DNA from: Spizellomyces punctatus DAOM BR117
Taxonomy: Eukaryota > Chytridiomycota > Chytridiomycetes > Spizellomycetales > Spizellomycetaceae
Direction of reading: 5' to 3'
Assembly (NCBI RefSeq): GCF_000182565.1
Contig: NW_015971540.1
Location: forward strand, 62,001 to 126,000
Length of the DNA: 64,000 nucleotides
The first letter of the stretch is position 1; each line of letters opens with the position of its first letter. Position numbers and translations under genes: made by a program. Shown here one piece after another: positions 12,401 to 24,578 of this stretch. The notes under the pieces are model-generated. The model did not search any database. It saw only the letters and a program-made list of their open reading frames with translations, and was not told where the DNA came from.

Positions 12401-13833
12401 AAGAGCATGGAGGAACCAGGAAAAAGGGTGACGTTCTACCTCGTTCAGGTCAGCCGAGATTTGGAAAGTGGATGGACTGTCCGTCGACGATACAGGTGGG
12501 TCAACTCGAATATAGGCGATGTAAGAATCCTTTAGTTATGCACCTTAATCCGCAGTGACTTTGATGCGCTTCACCGCAAGCTCAGCAAAGTTTTTCCGGC
12601 TGTCAATGAATACGATCTGCCTGGAAAAGTCTTAGGTTTCCTAAAAGGACGACATGAACTCAAGCAGGCTCGAATGAAAAGCCTGGAGCGATATTTGCAG
12701 GTAATTTGGAGAATCATTGGAAAGACCAGCATGTTGCGGAGGACACTAATCCTTCGTCCTCGCCACAGCGATTAGTAGACAATCCAGAAATTGCGCGATC
12801 GGATGAACTGCGCGCGTTCCTCTCATCATCAAACGATAGTTTCCGACACACATTATCACCGGCTGCATTCGGCGGCAACAAGGAGGAAGGCTCAACTCTG
12901 CAACGCACATCACACAGGCTTGCAAAGTTTATTGCTCCAAGTAGTCGTACGGCATCGTCCTCCTTGCTTATCGCATCGAAAAACATTAGAACCTTTTCCC
13001 AGAGCACAGGGGACCTGCGGCTTCAGGACGACTCTTTTATGCAGTCTACCAAAGGCATAGAAAGAATCGGCCAGGAAGGTCGAAACCGCTCAGCGACTGA
13101 CGTCGGCAAAGACCTCGACTATGACCATGATGAGTCAGAGGACGATGAGCTCGATAAATCATGGGAGTATTCCACCGAGGAAGGGAGGAACGTAGGGCAG
13201 GGAACAAATGATATACCTGCGCATGTCAGTCTACTTGGCGAACCCCTTTGTTTTCTTCTTATGGAAATATACGAGTTCAGGGAACAGAATCCGTGGCTAC
13301 GTCGAAGTGCTGCTGCCATGTTGATCAGACAGAGCTTGGGGGGTAGAGATAGTCTCGATAGGTAAATGCTATTGTGCATTCACAGCCAGATGGACGCCAC
13401 TGACACCGGTGCTTAATGGTAGTCAGCTGTCTGCAATGCTGCGTAACACCAGCTCAGATGAAAGTATTATAGGATGGCTGAGTGCGTTTCGGAAACGGCT
13501 TCGATCGGCAGGAGAAAGCGGGCAGGCCCCAGTCTTCCAGGAATTGTTTGAAAAAGTTTCTCCCCAGGCAGAAGAAGATGCGGGGGCAACGAGAGCGGAG
13601 GCTAAGGAAAAACTGATATCAGCGTGGCCTGGTATGGAAGTCAGTCTTATGTCAATCACGTTCTGCGCTGATGATTACCCTGCTTAGCGGCCTTTACTCG
13701 TGTGTTGGGTGCAGAAGCATCAGTCCAGGGAACGAGCAGACTTTTTGATCTTCTGCAAAATGCCACTCTCAACAAGCATTTGGCGTATAGCTTGCTGGAC
13801 GGACTCATTACTACAATATTGGGCGATACTTAG
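9432..13833 (+). CDS. membrane-anchored sorting nexin (PXA-RGS-PX-Nexin C; Mdm1/SNX13 type)
   Basis: Eight exons (9432..10622, 10692..11063, 11106..11341, 11398..12495, 12556..12700, 12769..13361, 13390..13631, 13688..13833) join in phase to 1340 residues. Two hydrophobic helices lie in residues 5-45. A PXA domain follows at about 180-460 (LREWVVCRVLQPALDL, HPEWINRQIYQK). An RGS-like domain covers about 540-700 (LRMLLDEYMELDEANA, VRFWLAAEGYR). The PX domain runs from about 915 to 1035 (CIVKIEAAVDD, VTFYLVQV, RRYSDFDALHRKL, PGKVLGFLKGR). A C-terminal Nexin domain starts at about 1170 and ends LNKHLAYSLLDGLI. Proteins of this layout (yeast Mdm1, animal SNX13/14/25) tether the ER to vacuole or lipid droplets through PX-phosphoinositide binding. 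The intron at 10623-10691 is 69 nt and in frame, so it may be retained. An ATG at 9374 lies in another frame. Confidence 0.85.
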
Positions 13834-14044
13834 CACCTGCCTGTGGTCGGCGATGAGACCAAATGGTCACTTCTACGCTATCTTGCACAAAAACGCCATG
13901 GCCATTGGTGACGGTCAATTCTATAACCAGGGCTCCTTGGCAAGCAACTATTATTAAATGGTAATTTATGATGCTTGCATGAGATTGAAGAATGGATAGT
14001 TTATAAAACTCTACATGGCCCACTGCTAACTCCGACATCTACAC

Positions 14045-15524
<1,480 letters not shown>

Positions 15525-15685
15525 TGGTGCAATGTAGGTGATGACCGCCGAACGAAAGATGCTCCAGACGTTGCTAACATCCAGTGTGCTGCATGATGGC
15601 GATGGTGAGTCACTGTTGCCATGACAAGCGGGATGATTCGGGCGGGCACACAAGCCTTTTATTTGCGCTGGTGGAAATTTGGGCC
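15525..15685. promoter_or_regulatory. bidirectional promoter region, ETFA / NTMT1-like
   Basis: 161 bp separates the two divergent start codons. No TATA box seen. Regulation is likely shared, by position only. Confidence 0.45.
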
Positions 15686-16755
15686 ATGACACATAGGAGG
15701 GAGGAAGGAACTCCTTCGGAAGGTGGCCATGCAACATCCTCAGAGGCGACGGAACTTCCTATAAAGGTCGGAGGACCGACTTGGTATAGCGATGCGGCAC
15801 AATATTGGGACCAAGTTGAACCAACAGTGGAGGGCATGTTGGGGGGTTTTGGGCAGTTGACCGACCTAGATAGCACAAGTTCGCTTCGATTTATTGATGA
15901 ATTTATCAACGGAAAGAAGGGGCCAGGTGGAAGGATTGTTAAACCACCGCGTATTGGCAAGACTCTGGCTTGCGGTTTGTATTTTACTAGATATCTCAAT
16001 CGACGCGTATCGTTTAAATATTGAAGCGCCAGATTGCGGTGCGGGAATCGGTCGAGTATCGAAGAACTTTTTATTGAAAGCATTTGATCGTGTCGACTTG
16101 GTAAGCCGTAACCCGAAATCATTCATGTGGTCGGTATATTGATACCCCGCTCAATTTTATAGGTCGAACAAAATCCCAAATTTCTCGAGGAGGCAGAGGC
16201 TTCATTCCTTGGTAAGGAATATGCTGCACGGGTCGACAGGTTTATCCCAAAAGGATTGCAAGAGTTCTCCCCAGAGGTACAGTAATATTTTTACAAAACA
16301 GGACTCGGAAGTTTACAATAGATCAAATATCTTAATTAAACGGTTCAGGAAGGAAGATACGATTTGATCTGGACTCAATGGGTTCTTGGCCATCTAACGG
16401 ACGGTAGGTATGTTTGATCTAGCAAGTCTCGAGTTGATGAACCTAATGGCCTGTATGTCGTCAGATGATTTTATCGCCTTCTTCCAGAGATGCAAGCAGG
16501 GATTGAAGCCAAATGGCTTGATTGGTGTGAAGGAAAACGTGACCTCCCAAGGTGTTGATGTTGACAAGGAAGACAGCAGCGTCACTAGGTAAGTCCATGA
16601 GCCAACGTTCGCGGTATGGAAAACGTTCCTTCGTAATGATCTCTCCTAGATCTAATGCGATACTCAAAGAACTGTTCGCAAAAGCTGGCCTGCGTTTGAT
16701 TAAAGAAGAAAAACAAAAAGGCTTCCCACAAGGACTGTATGGCGTGTATATGTGA
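15686..16755 (+). CDS. alpha-N-methyltransferase NTM1/NTMT1 (Tae1-like)
   Basis: Six exons (15686..15926, 16027..16100, 16163..16276, 16349..16403, 16465..16588, 16650..16755) join in phase to 237 residues. After about 30 polar residues comes WYSDAAQYWDQVEPTVEGMLGG, typical of the family. The SAM motif I is DCGAGIGRVSKNFLL. Then DLIWTQWVLGHLTD (the post-I signature), FFQRCKQGLKPNGLIGVKEN, EDSSVTRS and a C-terminal beta strand ending GLYGVYM. The enzyme methylates the alpha-amino group of proteins starting X-Pro-Lys/Arg after Met removal, for example ribosomal proteins. The junction at 15926/16027 (acceptor TTGAAG) lacks a pyrimidine tract but is the only one giving the DCGAG motif in frame. 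Confidence 0.9.
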
Positions 16756-17168
16756 GTTACAGAGATATCTCTCAGTGTTTGGCATGTCCGGACACTCTGT
16801 GCATGAGCCAGTCCGGTAACCGATGTCTCCATCACGTAAGGTATATGCTTGAATAGGCTTCCTCGGACGTATACATGGTCCCCAGGGTTTGGTTTGGGGC
16901 TCGCCCACCATGGAAAGCGTTTGTGACAAGTTGACAAAGAGTCATTAAGCAAGCCGCTGTGTACACGTACGAAAAAAGGGTTTCTGCTGCTTTCAAGGGT
17001 TGTTAACTCGTTAGCACATTGCACCCGCCATATGTGATACCGGAATATTGTCGTTGGTCATTGTTATTTTACAGTCGGCTCCGCTTTTCGTCAGTATCAT
17101 AAGAATTAGAATAAGAACTACTTGCAAGTGCATATAACGAGACTAGGAGGGTCTGCGTAGCATCTACA
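16756..17168. other. intergenic
   Basis: About 410 bp with no supported exon, between the methyltransferase stop and the first exon of the PAS-like gene. Confidence 0.4.
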
Positions 17169-18779
17169 ATGCAGAGTCCTTCCAGACTGCTTCCCTGCTT
17201 CTGGGCTCTGTTGTCTCGACCGCCCAACCTTGGGAACCTCTTGTGCTTTGTTTACCTATGCGCTGAAATGATGAACGCTCTGACGGCAGCAGAATCAGGT
17301 CGCGAGCGCATATTGTTGGGCAAATCGCTTTTGGACCTGGTTCACTCAGAAGATGTACCAGGTCTGTTAAGTGGAAGAGCTTTCGAGGAGGAGAGGTTCC
17401 CTCGGTATGTACCGCTTTTTAGTTGGTTCACAAATTTAGAATAAATCTATCCTTATGCACGTCCAGGTTCAGGCTACGGAATTTCTTGTTCGCTACTACT
17501 GATGACCCCCTGCTGCCACAGTTTCTATGGTTAACTGCTTCTGTGACACGCATTTCTGCAGATCTAGTTCTCGCTTTCTTCCATTTCGCACATTTCAACG
17601 ATATGCACTCTGTGCAACCCTCATCGCGACTGCCATTCTTAGATCGTCACCTATGCCGGACGCAATGTGCGTGGAGACCGGAAGATACGCAGAGGGTGGT
17701 GACGGTCATGGGCGGTGATCCCAATGTTCAAGGGGCATTCGATGTTGAGCAGCTGGCGGTCCTTCTTAATTTGCCTCGTGATTCACCATCCGAGCGACCA
17801 ACTCAAACCAGTACACGACTGGCTGTATCAGGCATTTTAGGCGATATGATTTGGGACGCCGCTTCGCGTACGGCGAACTCGGTGACCCTTGTGTCTGTTC
17901 CTTTTGTAAGTATTTATCGTACATACAGCTCATGGGGACTACTCATCGATTCTTCCCAATGCGATGAAACTACCCATCAGTTTTTGACCCAACCAAATCT
18001 CATCTCTGCCGCGTGGAGTCCAGTCGAGTACATACTCCTGACACAATGGTTGCAAAGGTCAATATTTTTGCAACCGCACTTACCTGAGCAGTTTCACACT
18101 CGACACAGCTACCAATGTGAAAGTCAATTGTCTCAGCATTCGCGCCGTTTTGTACTGGCGTCATCTCTGGCATTCCTACATGGGGACACACTACTGATAA
18201 TAACACATCTCGGGTCAACACCAGGTCTCGCACCCGTCCGACCGCTGTTCAGTCCGCCAGTGATTAACATGCAAACTCCTCTTGGCGACCCGATGAGCAG
18301 TCTGCCTTCCGGAGATCCGCTTTCGCGACAGCTGCTTCCCGAACCCTAAATCGGTCGCTTGAACCGCCATTACCGCCGATGCAAATGCGTTCTCATCTGC
18401 CCTCATTGCCCCCGATAACAGAATTACTCTCCTATGTCGGAGAAAGCTGCTCAGCTCAGGATGGCGGTCAACAAGGTATACCTGTTACAGATGTGTTGTG
18501 ATCCGGCACACCGCCTATCAGCTGATAGTAATTTCCAATTATCAAAGCATTTGAGACACCCGCAGACAAACGATCCGGCGAATGGCTTACGTTTGAGGGT
18601 CCCCGAGTTATGAAGTTATTGCAACCCCCGTCGATACCTTTACGTTTACCCACGCCCGAACATGCGAGAGAGGACCGCCGTTCGTTTGCAGGACGAAGCG
18701 ACTTTATGGATCGCTTCTGTCGGTCTTGCGATCCGAGCTCAAGGGGACTGAGGAAAAACTCGTAAAGATGCAACTCTCA
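17169..18779 (+). CDS. possible PAS-domain protein; exon structure unresolved
   Basis: Exon 17169..17404 joins in phase to an open frame 17467..18349. The first part has LLGKSLLDLVHSEDVPGLL followed by FRLR, then DLVLAFFHFAHFND. This is the pattern of a PAS fold as found in fungal light- or redox-sensing regulators. Downstream the frame stays open to a stop at 18347-18349, but composition changes and good splice sites suggest further introns (17906-17980, in frame; a donor at 18058). Between 18350 and 18779 other frames look coding: a Pro-rich stretch before a donor near 18475, and a helical run ending KGTEEKLVKMQLSL. I could not join these into one consistent model. PAS homology is suggestive only, and no GATA or bHLH domain was found. 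Confidence 0.3.
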
Positions 18780-19051
18780 TTATGATCACAATGACATATC
18801 TGTCTAACATCAGCAAACACTGGACTATGCAGTATTTGCGAAGCATGCGGGTTTCTGATAGTATGATATGCTGCATATTTTTGTTACCCTCTGGTATTAT
18901 ACGCTAGATCATCTTATGTGTTAGGTGTGGTCGCATAATATGGCCCGTGCATGCTATTTGTTCTTTGTTTATTTTCATGAGTTCACGTGTTTCTCGGATC
19001 CAAACCCAACTTGGTCATGTCATGCTGCGATCTCTAACATGACTTTGGAGC

Positions 19052-21757
19052 ATGGAAGAGTTGGAAGTACTTAGGGGCTTACACGATGCCCTTCAAGCAG
19101 TACGTACCATTGTCGAATTATATGACTTGGGGGCGGCGTTCTTTTTATTCACCTAATGGTCCAGTGTGTCGACGATGACCGTGCACTCGATGCCTTCTTC
19201 AAACATCTCCAAGATTGGCTGGCTGACCCAGGCCGCTTCACTCCCAGCCAGCAGCTTGAGTTTTTTGAGACGCTACGTGGGTTGCTACTAACGTCGGAAG
19301 GTTACGCGAGGGTATGAAGGTTCAGTTTGAGGGATCGCCAACGGCGGAATGCAACCTGTAATAACAATACTCGTTCAGCCGGTCCTAGTAGAACATGGTT
19401 GGGAGGTGGCAAGACTTTTGGGCCCATATATTGCCCCTCCGGAACTTGACCTTGAGGGCAACGCCGAAAAAGTCAGTGACATTTCAAAGCTCTTGCTTCG
19501 AGGGATTGCAGCAGAATGCCATCCTCGGGAACTTGCGATGTTCTCCTTGGAATACGTCAGCGAGCTTCGTTGGGATTATGCGGAGGATTCAAGTATGCTA
19601 TATCACAAGATGGCAGTTTTTATGGAATTTGCAAATGTGTGGGTTAAAGGTACGTACCTGGTGGATGTTCAACAGGGTGGATCCAATTCTTACATCACCG
19701 CCCGGGCAGCTATTGGCAGGATAAAACCGACCCGGCTTTCGGTCTTCATGCAGAGCGCTTTGCCAACGATACTCCGGGCCGTGGAAGTCTGTGATCATCT
19801 ACGCAGTGTAACTTTTCCGGCGGAGACTGACAAAAGGTAAGGTGTGATAAGTAATGCCATATCTTCGTCTCATAATTCAATGACAACGCACTTGCAGAAT
19901 TTCCAGTATGCATGATGTCCTCTTGCGATTCTATCTGGATGTATTGGAAGAGCTTACTAGAGTGGTTGATGAAGTGCGAGAGGTAAAAACGGTAAAAGCC
20001 TGAATTGGACATTGAACATATTAAGATCTCCTATCCAATGCAGCGTGCAGATGCAACTGAACAGGAGCGTCAGCGGTTTCTCTTGGCATATTTCGTTTTT
20101 GAAATTTGTCGAGGAAGCGTGGCAAATCTCCCTCTTGCGTTAATGGAAAGCAAAAGCCGACGAGCGGTCTCTTATTGGGGAGACCTGCATCGTCTACTGG
20201 TAAGGCCTCGCCACGCGGATGCTGCGAAACAGGACTGCCTTCCTCATTTTTCTAGGCTACAGGTCGCGCCATAGGGCTAACGCTGTCGACCTTGCTAAGC
20301 GCCAAATGTGGTAAGTTTATGATGTATATGGGTCGAAGCATAGTTATCATTCTTGGTCTCTGACAGTCTAGTAAGGCAATTCCAAAGCTGTCGGCGTGGA
20401 TCTACAGTGGTCATCCGTTGGACGCTCGATTTTCATTGTCTTGGCGATTGTTCAGTACACTTTAAATGAAGCTGCGGAGAAGTCTGCCGCCGAGTGTGGG
20501 GATTCCCCCTTATTTTTGGAGAGGCTAAATTCGGAATGGCTGTTGACAGCACTGCAGACTGACATACAGACATTGATCAGCAGGTACCTGGACGTTCAAA
20601 GCTACTCACAGCTGCTAAAGACCTGACACTGATTTTATACATTTACTAGACCAGAGCAAGTAGATGCTGAATTGGCGGATAAGGCACTCTTCGCACTGGA
20701 TGTCTGTATTCAGAGAGTACCACGTGAGAGCTTAAACATGACCTCATTTGAGGCGTCAACAAATGGGACCACTTTAAAGGAGCTTGTTCTGGTGAGAAAG
20801 ACTAACTTGCATTACTTCATATATGATGCACTTGCTTGTGAGCCCAACTTACACTTTGGCTGTTTAGTCCTGTTTGACATTCATGGCTTTAACTCCACAT
20901 CACCAACCACGCGCGAAGTGCTTCGCCCTTTTCAAAGAACTCATTTGGCGCTTGGAGGAAGAAGCCCGTGTATCAGTTCTGGTTCAGATGCTAACTGACA
21001 CGCCTTTGGTAAGCGTGCAAATTGCAGCCCTCTCGATATTGAAGGACAATGTACACGAATGCTGGAACAGATATGATCCCGCGCGGCCGCTCGACCGGGT
21101 GGACCACAAACCGGTAAGTATAGGAGGTTCCGTTTTAGGATTGGGTGGTGCTACCGTCTCTTACTCGATGAAAATTAGAGGTATTCGCTCTTTGCAGGCC
21201 CTTTCCTAACAGAAACATTCTTGTCTGTGCTTCTCGATCCAACCTCCATTCCTTATCGAGCGATTATGTCCGCTCATTGCAACATTTTGAATGACGACGA
21301 TGCCTTCTTTGAGAAACATGGATTGGTCATGCACACCCTGAATCTGTATTTGTACACGTTGATTAGAGACAAGCCGGATATCAACAAGGTAGGTTCCATG
21401 GTGGATTGTGTTGGACCTTGCGACTAGCTAAGATGTAATGGACGTCAGACCGGATTATGGACGCACGCTCATCTGGATTCCACCATGCGTCGTATGATCA
21501 AACCTCTTCAAGATCGGGTCATTGTTCTTCAAAAGCAGGTTAGCAGAAAGTTGGCTACAGTTCAAGATGATAATCCAGGAGAAACGAAGCAAGAGGTTGT
21601 TATGCTAGGTTGGATGCATAGCGTAAGAAAAGTTTTACTAAAACCGGTCTCACAGGATTTATATTCGAATAGCTTTTCACTCGATCTCATGGATGATGTC
21701 CTTGGTAGAGTAGTGGATCGCATGAACACAGGACGAGCTGTGTTGGATGACATGTAA
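19052..21757 (+). CDS. all-helical protein, possibly glomulin/ALF4/YBP1 family
   Basis: Twelve exons (19052..19099, 19165..19311, 19379..19649, 19710..19836, 19898..19982, 20044..20199, 20256..20310, 20376..20583, 20650..20791, 20868..21113, 21179..21388, 21449..21757) join in phase to 667 residues. The product is alpha-helical with HEAT-like pieces such as LVEHGWEVARLLGPYI, RELAMFSLEYVSELRW, RVSVLVQMLTDTPLVSVQIAALSILKDNV and GPFLTETFLSVLL. Overall length, the early EHGWEVARLLGPY segment and the helical repeats recall the YAP-binding/ALF4/glomulin family. Glomulin binds the RING protein Rbx1 and restrains cullin ligases. The gene is clearly real; the family name is tentative. The 60-nt intron 19650-19709 is in frame and could be retained. 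Confidence 0.6.
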
Positions 21758-22131
21758 CTTAGTGAGGATTCTTCTGGTGGCCGTGGATAATGCTTCTGCA
21801 ATGTGGACGAAGCAGTAATCTTTACAATCCTCTGTGAGTTGAGGGGGGAGTTGAGTGAATACCGTTCCAATGTATATATGGTTTACAATCGCATTGTGTC
21901 AAGGAAGGCGCCATGAACGTTCACGATATCGTGGCAGCTGCGGGATCTTAAATGAATTGATTACGTTCCAACCAATTGATTGGTGACTTGTTTTTTGGTT
22001 GAAGGTTGCTGCTTTGCGATCTCTTTCCAAGAAGCATTTTCTTTCGAGGGTCTAGTTCGCGGTCTTGCCACATTAGAATATATATCTATACCTTTTGTTT
22101 CTGCGCTCTTGCTGAAGGGATTTAACTGAGA
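21758..22131. other. intergenic
   Basis: About 370 bp between two plus-strand genes; 3' UTR plus RPF2 promoter. Nothing specific seen. Confidence 0.45.
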
Positions 22132-23249
22132 ATGCTCAGAACAGTGTGAGTTTTCCGTGAATGCAAAAAAATGACCGACCAGAAGGGTTGACAGTTGGAC
22201 AACAGGAAAGCTCGCACTGCAGCTGGAAAGCGTGCTCTAAAGAAACGTGAGCCTCAAACTATCGAGGAAGCCAAGCCTGCAGTGTTTATTAAAGGCACTA
22301 CAACGAGCCAGCTCGTAATGTCGGTCCTTAAGGATTTGGTAGGGTGGCAATATTTGGTATGCTGTCCCCACAAACTTGCCTGTAACTTCTCTGATTTTCA
22401 GTATTCGCTCAAACGCCCGGATGCTGTACTATTTGGCAAACGCAATGAAGTCAGACCTTTCGACGACCCTCGCCCTCTTGAATTCTTCTCTCAAAAGAAT
22501 GATGCTGCACTATTTGTCATTGCAAGTCATAGCAAGAAGAGGCCTCACAACCTTGTGTTTGCGCGAACATTTGACTACCAACTTTTAGATATGGTGGAGG
22601 TCGGAGTGGAAAAAGGGGTTCCTATGGAGATGTTCAAAACGACGAAATCCGCAGTTGGTCATCGACCACTACTTGTCTTTTCTGGGGATGCGTGGGACTC
22701 TACAGACGAGCTCCGCACCCTCAAATCCATCCTTCTCGATATGTACCGTGGGGCAACCAGTAACGACATGGTAAATTTAGCGGGGGTGGAGCACCTTATT
22801 TGCATTACAGCAGAGAGTGCACAGAAAGTATATCTGCGGACATATACGATACAACTGAAGAAGAGTGGAACACGATTACCAAGGGTAGAGTTGGAGGAAA
22901 TGGGACCTGCTTGTGATTTGGTTATCAGGCGTTGTAGGACCGCAGACACGGATCTGTGGAAGGCAGCCACTAGGGTGCCCAAGGAGCTGAAGGTAGGAAA
23001 CTGCACATGCACGTCGCCTTTCATTTCTTTGGTTCGGATTACTCATATGCATACACCGCGGTACAGCCTCAGAAGGAAAAGAATATTGAACGGAATGAGC
23101 TTGGTGATAAGATGGGACGAATTCACATGCACAAGCAGGATCTCGGAAAGCTGCAGACAAGGAAGATGAAGGGTTTGAAGCGAGGTCCTGCAGAAGATGA
23201 GAACGAGGATGAGGAGGAAGGACAAAGCAAAAAGCGAAGAGAGGATTGA
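22132..23249 (+). CDS. RPF2: ribosome production factor 2 (Brix domain)
   Basis: Four exons (22132..22143, 22195..22338, 22402..22992, 23067..23249) join in phase to 309 residues. The first coding exon is 12 nt and encodes MLRT, the conserved family start, which fixes the start codon although the longest downstream frame begins later. The Brix domain shows KRALKKREP, TSQLVMSVLKDL, KRPDAVLFGKRNEVRPFDD, LEFFSQKNDAALFV, HSKKRPHNLVFARTFDYQLLDM and a C-terminal basic tail (LQTRKMKGLKRG) then acidic and Lys/Arg blocks. Rpf2 with Rrs1 brings the 5S RNP into the pre-60S particle in the nucleolus. Confidence 0.96.
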
Positions 23250-23798
23250 CTGTATATAGGTGTGGCTGATGACTGATCGTCGTTATTGATGCTTTGTATT
23301 ACATTTTGTATATTTACTTGCATAACTTAGTCTTGCTCGTCTACATTTAAGTACATTATTGAAGCTCCATCCTACAATCGCATGAAACTCCAGATATATT
23401 TTGTAAAAAGTCCACCCCCTCGAAATAGTTTCCAATAGCTGATCACCACGGAAACTGTCGATACTACTACCTTTCTCCATGGTATATAGCTTGCAAGTGA
23501 TTATCTATCGTAACGGCCAGACGGGAGAAAGACTTCCGAGCCACCACCTTCTTGCGCAACAGGCCCTTTTATCGACTGATGTGCAGCGTGCTGAGGGTGT
23601 CGAGAAGCATATTCACCTCTATATCCACGATTGTAATTTTGGCGTTCTCGTCAAATATTCTCCAAGTCGGCGGACAGCGTTTTGTCCGCCCATTCATTTC
23701 GGAGTTACAACCTCGACTCAACTTCCGCAGCGATATACAAGTCAAGCATAAGATCCAGCCCATTTGAAAGTCCCGGCGGTCAGTGCAACTGGCGCATC
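23250..23798. other. intergenic between convergent RPF2 and ZNHIT3
   Basis: About 550 bp. A two-exon minus-strand frame (about 43 codons ending at 23569) can be drawn here, but no homology supports it. Otherwise only AT-rich 3' flanks. Confidence 0.4.
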
Positions 23799-24470
23799 CT
23801 ACTCCGGGGTTCGCGGTCCGGCAACGGTTTCAATTGCCTTTTCGGCAAACTCTCGAAATATAGGTATTTGCTCCATTGCCTGGTCTAATGCCTTCTCTGG
23901 GTCCTGCGCCGAATCAAGCTCTTTTAGAATCTTCTGTAAATCCACGTTTGAGAGTATATCACTGATATCCTTGGACGCTCCTAGGAGACGCATGAGATGG
24001 TTACGGAGCAGGCATAAATCCAAAACTTAATGCCTCCTAACCTAATCTTCCCAGCTGCTCATCCGTCAGCAGACTGCCTTCCTCATCCATATCTTTCAGG
24101 GGCGCACTTACGGGCTCTATTACCGAAGTTAACACACTGTTAACATGGATTTTCCATATTGGCTAGTAGTTGGTAGTTCTTACTTTCTTTAGGACTTTCT
24201 TCAGAAATCGGAGGGGAGCATGGTGTTTCTAAACAATAGCTATGTCTAGTAATAGTCCCAAGGATGATAGAAAAGTAGCGCAAAAAAGTATAATACCTTT
24301 ATGTTTTTTGTAACATGCCAAAGAGCAACTGGAACGATAGATCAGTACTGCGACCAGGCAGGCTTCGTAGTATTCAGCACTTACTATGGCAGGATGCAAG
24401 TTGAACACTTGTATTTTGCAGCCTGCTCTTTGCAGACTTGGCAGGCTGCCTTGCCATGGATCACGGACAT
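23799..24470 (-). CDS. ZNHIT3: HIT-type zinc finger protein, ZNHIT3/Hit1-like
   Basis: Five minus-strand exons (24385..24470, 24297..24328, 24184..24228, 24042..24116, 23799..23980) give 139 residues, close to ZNHIT3 length. The zinc finger is ACQVCKEQAAKYKCSTC...YCSLACYKKHK, all expected Cys/His present. The middle is acidic (KDMDEEGSLLTDEQLGRLGAS) and the end (QIPIFREFAEKAIETV) matches the ZNHIT3 C-terminal PLFVEFAD-type helix. ZNHIT3/Hit1 helps assemble box C/D snoRNPs with NUFIP/Rsa1. A tempting alternative reading at the last junction is rejected because the conserved LGxS-helix continues only with acceptor CTCCTAG at 23981. The start codon lies opposite the possible DHX40 5' region. Confidence 0.85.
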
Positions 24471-24578
24471 TGTTATAGATTACTTTCAGGAAGGTCAAGG
24501 TGGAAAGCGCAGGATCTGGGTTCTGTTGATTCACGTGATCTTGCAGAGTCTCTCAAAGTCAGCTACAGGCACCAATGC

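Noticed and set aside
23569-23718. Two-exon minus-strand micro-gene (about 43 codons, ending STLHISR)
   Set aside because: Phase works and the peptide looks helical, but there is no homology, no clear start context, and it sits between convergent genes where 3' UTRs are expected.
23799-24023. Continuous ZNHIT3 C-terminal frame starting DLCLLRNHLMRLLG
   Set aside because: It looked like the ZNHIT3 leucine-rich helix, but there is a stop just upstream and only an implausible 16-nt intron could join it. Acceptor CTCCTAG restores the family alignment instead.
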